NCBI RefSeq assembly: GCF_014892515.1
Contig: NZ_JADBGR010000082.1
Coordinates: forward strand, 1-64,000
DNA: 64,000 nt
Direction: 5' to 3'
DNA from: Myceligenerans pegani
Lineage (GTDB): Bacteria > Actinomycetota > Actinomycetes > Actinomycetales > Cellulomonadaceae
Made by a program: the position numbers and the translations under genes. The notes under the pieces were generated by a model that was not told the DNA's origin, made no database searches, and saw nothing but the letters and a program-made list of their open reading frames with translations. Positions 27,999-38,029 of this stretch are shown here, piece after piece. The stretch's first letter is position 1, and each line of letters opens with the position of its first letter.

Positions 27999-30900
27999 CT
28001 AAGCGGACTTTTGGACCGAAACCGTGCGGTCGGCCCCGTCGTTCGCCGAGACGGACACCGTGTCCGCGAGCGTCTCGCCGGCCACGAGCCCCTCGTGCGC
28101 CCGCACCGCGTCGACCCACTCGCCCGGCACCTCGAGCGTGAGCGCGATGCGGTCGGTCACGTGCAGGCCGGCCGCCTTGCGCGCCTCCTGCACGTCACGG
28201 ATCACGTCACGGGCGTAGCCCTCGGCGCGCAGGTCGTCGTCGAGCGCGAGGTCGAGCACGACGAATCCGCCCCCGGCCAGGACCGCGGCGGCGACGTCGG
28301 CCCCCGCCCCCTCGCCCACGACCGTGGCGAGCTCGTACTCGGACGCCAGCAGCTCGACCTCGCCGTCGTCCGTCCGGACGACGACCCGCTCGGAGCCGTC
28401 GTCGCCCGCCCGCTTCGTCCACGCGCCCGCCTTCGACGCCTTGATGACCGCCTGCACGCCCTTCCCGAGGCGTGGCCCGGCGGCCCCCGCATTGACCGCG
28501 AGCCGCTCGGTGATCCCGTACGACGACGCCACCTCGGGCGAGAAGGCCACCAGCTCGACCGACTTCAGGTTCAGCTCCGAGGCGAGCAGGTCCAGATGCG
28601 GCGCGACACCGTCCGGATCAGGCACGGCCACGACCAGGGAGCGCAGCGGCTGGCGCACCCGCAGCTTGTTCGCCTTGCGCAGCGCCAGTGTCTGCGACAC
28701 GACGGCCCGGGCCGACTCGACGGCGGCCACCAGCACGTCGTCGGCCACGAGGATCGCGTCCTCCGCGCATCCGATCGGCGAGCTCTCGGGCGCCCCGAGC
28801 GACGGCCAGTCGGCCAGGTGCACCGACCGGCCGCCGGTGAGGCCGCGCCACACCTCCTCCGTGGTCAGCGGCGCGAGCGGCGCCATGACCCGGCAGAGCA
28901 CCTCCAGCGCGGTGTAGAGGGTGTCGAACGCGTCGGCGTCCTCCTCCCAGAACCGGTCCCGCTGCGTGCGGACGTACCAGTTGGTCAGCGCGTCGAGGTA
29001 CTGGCGCACGGACTCGCACGCGCCCGCGATGTCGTACCCGTCGAGCTGGTCCGTGACCGTCTCGACCAGGTCGCGGGTCCGTGCGAGCAGGTACCGGTCC
29101 ATCACGCCCAGCCGCGCCACGCGCTCCGGGTCGAGGTTCCGCGCGATCCGGCCCCTGCCTGCGTCGGCGGAGGCGGCGTCGCCGGAGCCCTTCACGCTGT
29201 TGGCGTAGAGCGTGAAGAAGTAGTACGTGCTCCACAACGGCAGCAGCACCTGGCGCACCGCGTCGCGGATGCCCTCCTCCGTCACGACCAGGTTGCCGCC
29301 GCGCAGGATGGGCGACGCCATGAGGAACCAGCGCATGGCGTCGGACCCGTCGCGGTCGAAGACCTCGTTGACGTCCGGGTAGTTGCGCAGCGACTTGGAC
29401 ATCTTGCGGCCGTCGGAGCCCAGCACGATGCCGTGCGACAGCGCCGTCTGGAACGCCGGGCGGTCGAACAGCGCCGTCGCCAGGATGTGCAGCGTGTAGA
29501 ACCAACCGCGGGTCTGCCCGATGTACTCCACGATGAAGTCGCCCGGGTAGTGGTGCTCGAACCACTCCGTGTTGTCGAACGGGTAGTGCACCTGGGCGTA
29601 CGGCATGGAGCCGGAGTCGAACCAGACGTCCAGCACGTCCTCGACGCGCCGCATCGTCGACCTTCCGGTCGGGTCGTCGGGATTCGGCCGGGTCAGCTCG
29701 TCGACGAAGGGCCGGTGCAGGTCGGGGACGTCGGGGTTGGCCGGGTCGCGCGGCAGCCGCCCGAAGTCGCGCTCCAGTTCCTCGAACGACCCGTACACGT
29801 CGATCCGCGGGTACTCGGGGTTGTCGCTCTTCCACACCGGTACCGGCGAACCCCAGAACCGGTTGCGGGTGATCGACCAGTCTCGGGCGCCCGCCAGCCA
29901 CTTGCCGAACTGCCCCTCCTGGATGTGCTCGGGCACCCAGGCGATGTCCTTGTTCAGCTCGACCATCCGGTCCTTGAACTTCGTCACCTCGACGAACCAC
30001 GACGACACTCCCATGTAGATCAGCGGCTGCCGGCACCGCCAGCAGTGCGGGTAGGAGTGGTCGTAGGACTCGCGGCGCAGCAGCACCGTGCCGGCCGTGA
30101 CCGAACCGGCCTCGTCATCGCCCGCGCCGCGCGTGCGCGCCTTGAGGTGGTCGATGATCGGCAGGTTCGCGTCGAACACCTGCAGCCCGGCGTACTCGTC
30201 CACCGGGTGGGTGAATCGCCCGTCGGCCCCCACCGGCATGACGGACTCCACGCCCTCGCGGTCGCAGACGATCTTGTCGTCCTCACCGAACGCGCCGGCA
30301 CTGTGCACCAGGCCCGTACCGTCCGTGGTGGTGACGAAGTCCGCCTCGACGACGCGGTGCGCGCGCTCGCGGCCCGCGTAGTAGGAGAACGGCGGCGTGT
30401 AGGCGACGCCGAGCAGGTCACGGCCGGTGAGGCGGGCCACGACGCGAGGTTCCTCCGCTCCCTCCTCGACCAGCTCGCGGGCGTACGCGGCCAGGCGCGC
30501 CTCGGCGACGACGTACCGGGAGCCCGCCGCCTCCACCACGGCGTAGTCGATGTCCGGCCCCACCATGACCAGCAGGTTCGACGGGAGCGTCCACGGCGTG
30601 GTCGTCCAGATCAGGAGCTTGTCGCCCGGCCGCACGGCCCCGTCGGCGGATCCGCTCACGACGTCGAAGCCCACCGTCACCGCCGGGTCCTGGCGGTTCT
30701 GGTAGACGTCGTCGTCCATGCGCAGCTCGTGGTTGCTCAGCGGCGTCTGGTCGTTCCAGCAGTACGGCAGGACGCGGAAGTCCTCGTAGATCAGGCCCTT
30801 GTCGTACAGCGACTTGAACGCCCAGATCACCGACTCCATGAAGGTCGGGTCCAGGGTCTTGTAGTCGTTCTCGAAGTCGACCCAGCGGGCCTGACGCGTG

Positions 30901-31349
30901 ACGTAGGCGCGCCACTCGTCGGTGTACTTCATGACCGAGCTGCGGCAAGCGGCGTTGAACGTGTCGATGCCGAGCTCGACGATCTCGTCCTTGGTCTTGA
31001 TGCCGAGCTGGTTCATCGCCTCGAGCTCGGCCGGCAGGCCGTGCGTGTCCCAGCCGAAGCGGCGCTCGACGCGCCGGCCGCGCATCGTCTGGTAGCGCGG
31101 CACGACGTCCTTCGCGTAGCCGGTCAGCAGGTGGCCGTAGTGCGGCAGGCCGTTGGCGAAGGGCGGGCCGTCGTAGAAGACGAACTCGTTCTCACCGTTC
31201 TCGCCCGCGTCGCGCTGGTCGATGGAGGCCTGGAAGGTCCCGTCGACCTCCCAGTGGTCGAGGACCTCGCGCTCGAGCGCGGGCAGGTCCGGGGAGGCGG
31301 CGACGTTGTCCTCGTCGCGGTGCAAGGGATAGCGGGCTGGGTCGGCCAT
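27999..31349 (-). CDS. ileS: Isoleucyl-tRNA synthetase
   Basis: Charges tRNA-Ile and edits valine. The 1116-residue protein has the HIGH-type motif GLPHYGHLL (about residues 67-75), the editing domain, and KMSKS ([13 protein letters not shown]). It starts [14 protein letters not shown] and ends with a TAG stop. The size and C-terminal extension fit the eukaryote-like IleRS2 type common in actinobacteria. Its 265-base leader is a T-box element that senses uncharged tRNA-Ile. Ribosome site AGGAG is ten bases from the ATG. Confidence 0.96.
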   Translation of the reverse strand: MADPARYPLHRDEDNVAASPDLPALEREVLDHWEVDGTFQASIDQRDAGENGENEFVFYDGPPFANGLPHYGHLLTGYAKDVVPRYQTMRGRRVERRFGWDTHGLPAELEAMNQLGIKTKDEIVELGIDTFNAACRSSVMKYTDEWRAYVTRQARWVDFENDYKTLDPTFMESVIWAFKSLYDKGLIYEDFRVLPYCWNDQTPLSNHELRMDDDVYQNRQDPAVTVGFDVVSGSADGAVRPGDKLLIWTTTPWTLPSNLLVMVGPDIDYAVVEAAGSRYVVAEARLAAYARELVEEGAEEPRVVARLTGRDLLGVAYTPPFSYYAGRERAHRVVEADFVTTTDGTGLVHSAGAFGEDDKIVCDREGVESVMPVGADGRFTHPVDEYAGLQVFDANLPIIDHLKARTRGAGDDEAGSVTAGTVLLRRESYDHSYPHCWRCRQPLIYMGVSSWFVEVTKFKDRMVELNKDIAWVPEHIQEGQFGKWLAGARDWSITRNRFWGSPVPVWKSDNPEYPRIDVYGSFEELERDFGRLPRDPANPDVPDLHRPFVDELTRPNPDDPTGRSTMRRVEDVLDVWFDSGSMPYAQVHYPFDNTEWFEHHYPGDFIVEYIGQTRGWFYTLHILATALFDRPAFQTALSHGIVLGSDGRKMSKSLRNYPDVNEVFDRDGSDAMRWFLMASPILRGGNLVVTEEGIRDAVRQVLLPLWSTYYFFTLYANSVKGSGDAASADAGRGRIARNLDPERVARLGVMDRYLLARTRDLVETVTDQLDGYDIAGACESVRQYLDALTNWYVRTQRDRFWEEDADAFDTLYTALEVLCRVMAPLAPLTTEEVWRGLTGGRSVHLADWPSLGAPESSPIGCAEDAILVADDVLVAAVESARAVVSQTLALRKANKLRVRQPLRSLVVAVPDPDGVAPHLDLLASELNLKSVELVAFSPEVASSYGITERLAVNAGAAGPRLGKGVQAVIKASKAGAWTKRAGDDGSERVVVRTDDGEVELLASEYELATVVGEGAGADVAAAVLAGGGFVVLDLALDDDLRAEGYARDVIRDVQEARKAAGLHVTDRIALTLEVPGEWVDAVRAHEGLVAGETLADTVSVSANDGADRTVSVQKSA

Positions 31350-31439
31350 GGTCTCGGGGCTCCTGCGGTGGTCGTCGGTCCGGCAGCGCTGCTGCGAGGA
31401 CGACGTCGCGCCGCCGCCGTCCGGGGACGACGACGAGCC

Positions 31440-31615
31440 GCGGGCCGCGGTACCACCCCGCTTGCCGTTCGCTTTCGCGAACGGCCGCTCGTTGACGGCT
31501 GTGACGGGCCTGCCCGTCCGGTTCTACTGAGGTGTCCGACGGCGACCGCGGGTGCGGTCACGTGTCGGTACCCGTTCTTCCGGAGGCTCACCGGTGATGG
31601 CCGGGTCGACGCCTG
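31440..31615 (-). promoter_or_regulatory. T-box leader of ileS (tRNA-Ile sensing)
   Basis: Read on the minus strand, this leader has an ATC isoleucine specifier (31596-31598), followed by CCGGAAGAACGGG (about 31571-31583), GTAGAACCGGACGGG (31513-31527), a hairpin capped by a GAAA tetraloop (31464-31485), and the T-box core GGGGTGGTACCGCGG (31445-31459) whose TGGT pairs with the tRNA 3' end. This order matches the short, translation-controlling ileS T-boxes of actinobacteria. No intrinsic terminator with a T-run is seen before ileS, which supports translational control. Confidence 0.92.
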
Positions 31616-31622
31616 TGGGGCA

Positions 31623-31628
31623 ATCCTA
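31623..31628 (-). promoter_or_regulatory. Candidate -10 element of the ileS leader
   Basis: TAGGAT on the minus strand, about eight bases before the expected start of the T-box transcript and 26 bases after the preceding gene's stop. No good -35 match lies at the usual distance. Confidence 0.4.
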
Positions 31629-31653
31629 TCGCCAGGTCGCAACCCGAAATGTG

Positions 31654-33276
31654 TCACCCCACGCCGAACGTGACCGTGTGATGGCCCGTCGCGCCGTCCG
31701 GGGCGGGCGGCGCCTCGGCGTCGGTCTGGGTCTCGCCGTCGGCGGTCGTCGCGCGGACGGCGACGGTGTGGTCGCCCGCGTCGAGGTCCAGGACGGCGCG
31801 CCACTGCCGCCAGGTGTCGGGCCCGACGGTGTCCGCGATCTCGGCGGGCACCCAGTCGCCGTCGTCGGCCCTGACCTCGACGGCCTCGATGCCGGTGTGC
31901 TGCGCCCACGCGACCCCGGCCACGACGACCTCCCCCGCGCCGACGGTCGACGCGTTCCGCGGGACGTCGATGCGGGACTGCACCTTGACGGGCCCCAGCG
32001 CGGACCAGCCGCGCGGCGTCCAGTAGCCCTGGTCCTGCTCGAACGTGGTCACCTTGAGCTCGGAGACCCACTTCGTCGCCGACACGTACCCGTACAGCCC
32101 GGGCACCACGAGCCGCGCCGGGAACCCGTGCCGGGTGGGCAGCGGCTCCCCGTTCATGCCGATGGCCAGGAGCGACGTGCGGTCCGGGTCCATGAGCACC
32201 GTGAGCGGCGTGCCGGCGGTGAAGCCGTCCACGGACCGCGAGAGCACCATGTCGGCGCCCGCCTGCGGCCGGGCCCGCTCCAGCAGCTCCCGGATCGGGT
32301 GACCCAGCCAGAGCGCGTTCCCGATGAGGTCGCCGCCCACGGGGTTCGACACGCACGCGAGCGTCACGTGGTGCTCCGTCATCGGCAGCTCGATCAGCTC
32401 GTCCCAGCCGATCTCGAACGGCTCGTCGACCATCCCGGTCACGCGCAGCGACCAGTCCGCCGGATCCACCTCCGGGACCCGGAGGGCGGTGTCGATGCGG
32501 TAGAACACGTCGTTCGGCGTGACGTACGGGGTCAGGCCGTCCACAGCCAGGTCGGCGCCCTCCGGGACGGGGGCGGCGGGGTGGGCCGGGCCCGGCAGGC
32601 GGAACCGCTCGCGCACCGCCTCGACGGCGCGCCCGCCGGCGCTGATCGCCTGCGACGCCGCGAGCGCCACGACCGCACCGGCCGCGGCGAGGCCGGTGAT
32701 CTGGAGGAACCGGCGCCGGTCCGGGGCCGACGACGGCGGGGTGGCGGGCGTGGTCTCGGCGCCGGCCTCGTGGTCGGTCGCTTCGTGGGTGATCGGCGCA
32801 TCGTTCTGCCGATCGCCCACGGCCCGACCGATCGTGCCGGCGGACAGCGACCCGATCGCCGCCCGCAGCACCGGGACGGCGACCGCGATCCCGATCAAGC
32901 TCGGCGCCGCCCACAGCGCCGTCGCGCCGGGCCGTGCGACGGCGAGGGCCGCGCCCGCCACGCCCACGAGGGCCAGCAGGGCGACGCCGGTCCAGGTCCG
33001 GCGGCGTTCCAGCCATCCGGCGAGGGCCGCGCCCGCCGCGAGCACGAAGCCCATCGAGCCGAGCAGCACCGCCTTGTCGGCGGTGCCGAACCACTCGACG
33101 GCGAAGTCCTTGAGCCACGGCGGGACGACGTCGACCACCGCCGCGCCGCCGGCGAAGATCGTGCTCGCACCGGGGGCGATCACGGCGGCGAGCAGCTCGG
33201 ACACCGCCAGCCCGACTCCTCCGGCGACGACCCCGGCCACGGCGGCGAGCACGCCTCGCTTGTCACCTGCGTTCAT
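31654..33276 (-). CDS. Membrane-anchored molybdopterin-dependent oxidoreductase
   Basis: Sulfite-oxidase-fold enzyme. The 540-residue protein has four N-terminal membrane segments (within about 8-140), a polar linker, a twin-arginine-like motif RRRFLQ (187-192) before a fifth segment (194-211), then the molybdopterin-binding domain with the metal-ligand cysteine C308 (LACVSNPVGG) and a C-terminal dimerisation domain. The catalytic part should face outside. The ATG at 33276 is preferred to one 12 codons earlier because of its GGCTGG-like ribosome site. The physiological substrate is unknown. Confidence 0.88.
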   Translation of the reverse strand: MNAGDKRGVLAAVAGVVAGGVGLAVSELLAAVIAPGASTIFAGGAAVVDVVPPWLKDFAVEWFGTADKAVLLGSMGFVLAAGAALAGWLERRRTWTGVALLALVGVAGAALAVARPGATALWAAPSLIGIAVAVPVLRAAIGSLSAGTIGRAVGDRQNDAPITHEATDHEAGAETTPATPPSSAPDRRRFLQITGLAAAGAVVALAASQAISAGGRAVEAVRERFRLPGPAHPAAPVPEGADLAVDGLTPYVTPNDVFYRIDTALRVPEVDPADWSLRVTGMVDEPFEIGWDELIELPMTEHHVTLACVSNPVGGDLIGNALWLGHPIRELLERARPQAGADMVLSRSVDGFTAGTPLTVLMDPDRTSLLAIGMNGEPLPTRHGFPARLVVPGLYGYVSATKWVSELKVTTFEQDQGYWTPRGWSALGPVKVQSRIDVPRNASTVGAGEVVVAGVAWAQHTGIEAVEVRADDGDWVPAEIADTVGPDTWRQWRAVLDLDAGDHTVAVRATTADGETQTDAEAPPAPDGATGHHTVTFGVG

Positions 33277-33356
33277 GCCGCCAGCCTGCCACCGCCGCCC
33301 GGCGAATCCCACGCGCCGGCGGACATCGTCAGGATTCCGTAAGGGCCGGTCGTCGG

Positions 33357-33422
33357 GTGGTCGGCCGGATGTCGGATGATCGGTCGCCCGGGGGACCGAT
33401 CATCCGACAACGGGCCGACCAC
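33357..33422 (-). terminator. Nested hairpin terminator after the SDR gene
   Basis: An outer 10-bp stem (33357-33366 with 33413-33422) encloses an inner perfect 15-bp stem GTCGGATGATCGGTC (33371-33385 with 33394-33408). It lies five bases after the SDR stop and would end its transcription before the oxidoreductase gene. Confidence 0.7.
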
Positions 33423-33427
33423 TCAGG

Positions 33428-34195
33428 TCACACGTCGGCGTTCCGGACGATCTTGCTGTTGTGGGCCTGGGCGCGGGGGCGGATCGTCACCTGGTCGATG
33501 TTGACGTGGTCCGGGCGGGAGACGGTCCAGGCGACGGTGTCGGCGACGTCCTCGGCGGTGAGCGGCGTGAAGCCGGCGTAGACCTGGGCGGCCCTCTCGG
33601 CGTCGCCGCCGAAGCGGACCAGGGAGAACTCCTCGGTGGCGACCGCTCCGGGCGCGATCTCGATGACGCGCACCGGCTCGCCGGCGATCTCCCACCGCAG
33701 CGTCTGGGACAGCATGTGCTCGCCGTGCTTGGCGGCCGTGTACCCGGCGCCGCCCTCGTACGCGCCGAGCGCGGCCGTGGAGGTGAGGTTCACGACGTCG
33801 GCGACGCCGCGGGCCGTGCCCGCCTCGCGCAGCAGCGGCAGCGTGGCCTTGGTGACGCGCAGCGTGCCGAGCACGTTCACCTCGTACATCCAGCGCCAGC
33901 CGTCGACGTCGCCGTCCTCGACCTTGTCCAGGCCGAGCGCGCCGCCCGCGATGTTGATCACGGCGTCCAGCCCGCCGGTGGCGGCCAGGTGCTCGGCGAG
34001 CCGGGCCACGGCGTGGTCGTCGGTCACGTCGACGGCGTAGGGCTCCGCGCCGGTCTCGGCGGCGAGCGCCTCGAGCCGCTCCTTGCGGCGGGCCGCGGCG
34101 ACCACCCTCCAGCCGTCGGCCGTGAGGCGGCGCACGGTGGCCGCGCCGATGCCCGACGACGCCCCGGTGACGAGTGCTCTTCTCCCAGTGCTCAT
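33428..34195 (-). CDS. SDR family NAD(P)-dependent oxidoreductase
   Basis: Classical short-chain dehydrogenase: nucleotide motif TGASSGIG (10-17), NIAGGALG (the NAG-like block), catalytic serine in NLTSTAAL and YTAAKHG for the Tyr/Lys pair. 255 residues, cytosolic. The ATG at 34195 has no clear ribosome site. The substrate cannot be deduced. It is divergent from the next gene and has its own terminator, so it is a single-gene unit. Confidence 0.9.
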   Translation of the reverse strand: MSTGRRALVTGASSGIGAATVRRLTADGWRVVAAARRKERLEALAAETGAEPYAVDVTDDHAVARLAEHLAATGGLDAVINIAGGALGLDKVEDGDVDGWRWMYEVNVLGTLRVTKATLPLLREAGTARGVADVVNLTSTAALGAYEGGAGYTAAKHGEHMLSQTLRWEIAGEPVRVIEIAPGAVATEEFSLVRFGGDAERAAQVYAGFTPLTAEDVADTVAWTVSRPDHVNIDQVTIRPRAQAHNSKIVRNADV

Positions 34196-34308
34196 GTGGC
34201 ACGAGGGTACGCGGGCGTTCTCTCCTCGGCGGCGGGATCTCGTGGCACCATTTCCGACATACCGCGCTACATCGTGGCAGGCGCGGGCACGGACGAACGG
34301 GGGCCTCG

Positions 34309-35559
34309 GTGAGCGATCTGCACGTACTGGCACCGGTCACGCGGGACGAGCCGAGGTCGCGCCGCGGCCGGTCGGCGGTCCTCGCGGTGGCGCTGGTGCT
34401 GGTGGTCGCGGCCGTGGTCTGGCTGTTCGTGACCCTGCTGCAGGGTTCACGGGCGGAGGCCAGGAGCGAGGCCGCGCTCGGGCGGAGCGCGCACGCCGCG
34501 GGTGACTGCGACGCGGCGGACCGGCACCTGAAGTCCGCGCTGGACTCGGGCAGCGTCTCGTTCCTCGACTCCCCGGTCGACCGGTCGGGGCTGCGCGCCG
34601 AGATCGCCGCCTGCGAGGAGTTGGAGCGGGCGCGCCACCTGGCGGGGCGGGAGGAGTACCGCAGGGCGATCGCCGGATACGGCGACTACCTCGCCTCGGG
34701 CGCGGCGCGGTACGGCGGCGCCCTCGACGAGCGGTCCGAGGCGCGGATGGCGCTCGGGCGGGACCTGGAGGCCCGGGACGAGGAGCGGCGTGCGGTGCGG
34801 CAGTACGCCGCCGTCATGGCCGACGCGCCGGAGTCCGACCTCGCCGAGACCGCGCGGGAACGCGTCTGGGCGCTGTACGAGCGGGACGTCGAGCGGGGCC
34901 GGAAGAAGGAGCCCTGCCGGGCGCTCGATCCCGCGCGCGCGTGGGCGAGGCTGAAGGGCGAGGCGCTCGAGCCGGTCCGGGCCGCCGCGCACGAGGCCCT
35001 GTCCTGGTCACTGCTGCGCTGCGGCGAGGAGCGGATCGCCCGCGCGGAGGCGGCGGCGCGCGACGCCCGCTACGAGCCGGACGTGTTCGGCGCCGCCCGG
35101 TACGCCCTCACCCGGGCGGTAGAGGACTATCCGGGCACGAAGCCGGGCAGGCTCGCGGGTCAGCGGCTCGACGCGCTGCCGGGCGTCGCCGCCCGCGCGA
35201 AGTCCCTCGCCGCCGAGGTCGCCCGGGAGCGGCTCCGGACCGCCACGATCAGGAAGCAGGTCGCGGCCGCCCTGCGCGACGGCGACGGCCTCACGCGGCC
35301 CCGGAGGACCGGCGACGCCGGGGACAGCCTGCACCTGACCGTCCGCAACGCCACGGGCCGCCAGCTCTACGTCGCGTGGACGGGCAGGGAGACGGACTCG
35401 GTGACCATCCCGGCCGGGGGGAAGACGTGCGCCGGGGCGCGGACGATCACGATCACGCTGCCGCCGGGCGACTACTCGTTCGCGGTGCGCGAGAAGGGCG
35501 GCTGGTCCGCGGGGTCGTGGTCCTTCCCGAGCAAGTCCTTCCGCACCTGCGTCCGCTGA
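34309..35559 (+). CDS. Single-pass membrane protein with helical repeats, unknown function
   Basis: I do not recognise it. The 416-residue protein starts at GTG 34309, has a basic N-terminus, one membrane segment (AVLAVALVLVVAAVVWLFV, about 26-44), then a long outside region of Ala/Arg/Glu-rich helices that look like tetratricopeptide-type units (for example AGREEYRRAIAGYGDYL), and a C-terminal beta-rich domain (LTVRNATGRQLYVAWTG) with two cysteines. The C-terminal part may bind a ligand or surface partner. Start codon choice is uncertain. Confidence 0.7.
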   Translation: MSDLHVLAPVTRDEPRSRRGRSAVLAVALVLVVAAVVWLFVTLLQGSRAEARSEAALGRSAHAAGDCDAADRHLKSALDSGSVSFLDSPVDRSGLRAEIAACEELERARHLAGREEYRRAIAGYGDYLASGAARYGGALDERSEARMALGRDLEARDEERRAVRQYAAVMADAPESDLAETARERVWALYERDVERGRKKEPCRALDPARAWARLKGEALEPVRAAAHEALSWSLLRCGEERIARAEAAARDARYEPDVFGAARYALTRAVEDYPGTKPGRLAGQRLDALPGVAARAKSLAAEVARERLRTATIRKQVAAALRDGDGLTRPRRTGDAGDSLHLTVRNATGRQLYVAWTGRETDSVTIPAGGKTCAGARTITITLPPGDYSFAVREKGGWSAGSWSFPSKSFRTCVR

Positions 35560-35675
35560 AGCACGCGCCGACGACCGGCGGCCTCGGCCGGCGCCGCCTC
35601 GGCCGGGGGCAGGTTCCGCCGCGGTCGCCTCGGCCGGGGCCGGGGCCGGTTGCCCTCCCTGTCGGTGACGCGGCG

Positions 35676-35840
35676 TATGCTGTGGGCCGGATCGCGGGAC
35701 TTCTCCTGACCTGTCCCGTCGTCGCGGCCCGGACTGTGGGCCGCTGATCCGCCGGCGCGAGATGGCGCGTCGCCCCCAGCCCGGCACCGCGGGTCGTCCT
35801 GCGGCGCGGGCCTCATCAGCGACCCTGCACAGGAGCCATC
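35676..35840 (+). promoter_or_regulatory. Promoter-like element and long structured leader of the uptake ABC operon
   Basis: TATGCT (35676-35681) could be a -10 element, giving a leader of about 150 bases before the GTG at 35841. The leader contains a stem GCGGCCC/GGGCCGC and other GC-rich arms. I looked for the B12-box consensus and did not find it. The earlier part of the gap (35560-35675) has three copies of GCCTCGGCCGG (35581, 35596, 35627) that may fold as a terminator for the upstream gene. Confidence 0.3.
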
Positions 35841-36884
35841 GTGCGTACCCTCATCCCTGCCGTCGTCCGCACCACCGCTCGCCCCGCCGCCGCGGCCACC
35901 GCGCTGGCCGCGGCGGCCGTGCTCGCCCTCGCCGGGTGCTCGTCCGCCACCTCGGGCACGGACGGGAGCCCGGACGACGGCGGCCCGGCGTCGGACACGT
36001 TCCCGGTCCGCCTCGACAACTGCGGTTTCGCCGCCGAGATCCCCGCGCCGCCCGAACGTGTGGTGACGATCAAGTCGTCGACCACGGAGATGCTGCTCGC
36101 GCTCGGCCTCGGCGACCGGATCGTCGGCACCGCGTTCCTCGACGGACCGGTGCCCGAGTCCCTCACCGACGCCGCCGCCGACGTCCCGGCGCTGGCCGAG
36201 CCCCTGACCGACGAGGCGCCGGGCTCGGAGGCGGTACTGGAGCTCGAGCCCGACCTGATCTACGCGGGCTGGGAGTCGAACCTCACCGCGGAGACCGCCG
36301 GGGACCGCGAGACCCTCGCCGCCCTCGGCGTCGCCACCTACGTGTCCCCCGCGGCCTGCAAGGACCCCGCGTACATGCCAAACCCGCTCACGTTCGACCA
36401 CGTCTTCGGCGAGATCGAGGAGATCGGCCGCGTCTTCGGGGCCGAGGACGCCGCCGCGGACCTGGTCGCCGAGCAGCGGTCGGCGCTGGCGGCGATCGAG
36501 CCCGACGACCGCGGCCTGACGGCCCTCTGGTACTCCTCGGGCGACGACGTCCCGTACGTCGGCGCGGGCATCGGCGCGCCCCAGATGATCATGGACGCGG
36601 CCGGGCTCGAGAACGTGGCCGCCGATGTGCGCGACACCTGGACCTCGTTCGCCTGGGAGGAGGCCGTCGCCGCCGATCCGGACGTGATCGTGCTGGTCGA
36701 CGCCGCCTGGAACACCGCCGAGGCCAAGAGGGAGCGGCTCGCGGAGAACCCGGCGACCGCCGAGATGACGGCCGTACGGAACGAGAACTACGTCGTCGTA
36801 CCGTTCCCCGCGACCGAGGCCGGCGTACGGAACGTGGACGCCGCGGCCGACGTCGTCGACCAGCTCGGAGCGCTGGGCCGGTGA
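35841..36884 (+). CDS. ABC transporter substrate-binding lipoprotein (F420-0/BtuF-like)
   Basis: Cluster of helical-backbone binding proteins. The 347-residue product has a Tat-free signal ending in the lipobox LAGC, then an N-terminal lobe with PERVVTIKSSTTEMLLALGLGD-type sequence (VVTIKSSTTEM) and a second lobe. The IKSSTTE block and the single-operon triad resemble the actinobacterial family proposed to import coenzyme F420-0 rather than vitamin B12 or siderophores; that proposal rests on genome context, not proof. GTG start with AGGAG six bases upstream. Confidence 0.8.
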   Translation: MRTLIPAVVRTTARPAAAATALAAAAVLALAGCSSATSGTDGSPDDGGPASDTFPVRLDNCGFAAEIPAPPERVVTIKSSTTEMLLALGLGDRIVGTAFLDGPVPESLTDAAADVPALAEPLTDEAPGSEAVLELEPDLIYAGWESNLTAETAGDRETLAALGVATYVSPAACKDPAYMPNPLTFDHVFGEIEEIGRVFGAEDAAADLVAEQRSALAAIEPDDRGLTALWYSSGDDVPYVGAGIGAPQMIMDAAGLENVAADVRDTWTSFAWEEAVAADPDVIVLVDAAWNTAEAKRERLAENPATAEMTAVRNENYVVVPFPATEAGVRNVDAAADVVDQLGALGR

Positions 36885-38029
36885 CCCCGTCGACCGGGAC
36901 GACGGCGGAGGGCCGGGCGGCTGCGGAGAGCCGGACGACCGCGGACGGCCGGGACCGGCCGCCCCGTCCGGCAGGCGCGTCCGCCGGACGGGGCGGCCCC
37001 GCGGTCGCCGGGCTCGCGCTCGGCGGGGTGCTCGTCGCGTCGCTGCTCGCCGCGGTGCTGATCGGGCCGGCCGACCTGTCCGCCGCCGAGGTGGGCCGCT
37101 CGCTCGCCACCCACCTCCGCCTCGACCTGGTGCTGGAACCGCTCGGGCTCCCGGTCGAGCCGCTGTCCCCCATCCGCGACGGCATGGTGTGGCAGCTCCG
37201 CGCCCCCCGTGCCCTGACGGCCGCCGCCGTGGGGGCGGGTCTGGCGGTGTGCGGCGTCGTGATGCAGTCCCTCACCCGCAACCCGCTGGCCGACCCCTAC
37301 CTGCTCGGCCTGAGCTCCGGCGCGTCGCTCGGCGCGGTGCTGGTGCTCGTGGCGGGCGGCGGCGCCGCGCTCGCGCTGCTGCCGGTCGCGGCGTTCGGCG
37401 GCGCGGTGCTCGCGCTCGCGGCGGCTCTCGGCCTGGCGGGCGCGCTCGGCCAGGTCACGCCGACCCGCACCGTGCTCGCCGGGCTGGCGATCAGCCAGAT
37501 GTGCGCGGCGGCGGTGTCGTTCGTCATCTTCTGGTCGGTCAAGGGCGACGCGTTCCGCGAGGTCATGAGCTGGCTCATGGGCTCGGTCGGGTCGGCGACC
37601 TGGGTCTCGGTCGCGGTGACCGGGGCGGCCACGCTGCTCCTCGGGACCGGGCTGATGCTGTCCGGGTCGGTCCTGGACGCGTTCACGTTCGGCGAGTCCG
37701 CGGCGGCGACGCTGGGCATGGACGTGCAGCGGGTCCGCTGGACGCTGCTGATCGCGGTCGCGCTGCTGACCGGCGCGCTGGTGTCGCAGAGCGGGTCGAT
37801 CGGGTTCGTCGGGCTGATCCTGCCGCACGCCGTGCGGCTGGTCGTCGGCGCCCGGCACCGCCTCCTGCTGCCGCTGTCCGCTCTCGCCGGGGCGTCGTTC
37901 CTGGTCTGGGCGGACACGCTGGCCCGGACCGTGTTCGCCCCGCGCGAGCTGCCGGTCGGGATCGTCACGGCCGCGGTCGGCGCGCCGGTCTTCGCGTTCC
38001 TCCTCTGGAAGGGCAGGGCCCGCGCATGA
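36881..38029 (+). CDS. ABC transporter permease (FecCD/BtuC type)
   Basis: Membrane subunit with about ten segments and the FecCD signatures RAPRALTAAAVGAGLAVCG and NPLADPYLLGLSSGA. The C-terminal coupling region GFVGLILPHAVRLVVG is intact. 382 residues including a hydrophilic Thr/Ala/Arg-rich N-terminus of about 40 residues. GTG start overlapping the binding-protein stop by four bases. Confidence 0.9.
   Translation: MTPSTGTTAEGRAAAESRTTADGRDRPPRPAGASAGRGGPAVAGLALGGVLVASLLAAVLIGPADLSAAEVGRSLATHLRLDLVLEPLGLPVEPLSPIRDGMVWQLRAPRALTAAAVGAGLAVCGVVMQSLTRNPLADPYLLGLSSGASLGAVLVLVAGGGAALALLPVAAFGGAVLALAAALGLAGALGQVTPTRTVLAGLAISQMCAAAVSFVIFWSVKGDAFREVMSWLMGSVGSATWVSVAVTGAATLLLGTGLMLSGSVLDAFTFGESAAATLGMDVQRVRWTLLIAVALLTGALVSQSGSIGFVGLILPHAVRLVVGARHRLLLPLSALAGASFLVWADTLARTVFAPRELPVGIVTAAVGAPVFAFLLWKGRARA

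Noticed and set aside
27195-31673. Plus-strand open frame of nearly 1,500 codons opposite ileS
   Set aside because: Antisense shadow of ileS; its translation is a low-complexity Arg/Val/His mixture without domains.
35560-35840. Cobalamin riboswitch upstream of a BtuF/BtuC/BtuD-like operon
   Set aside because: I could not find the B12-box consensus or the conserved core; only a general GC-rich leader is present.
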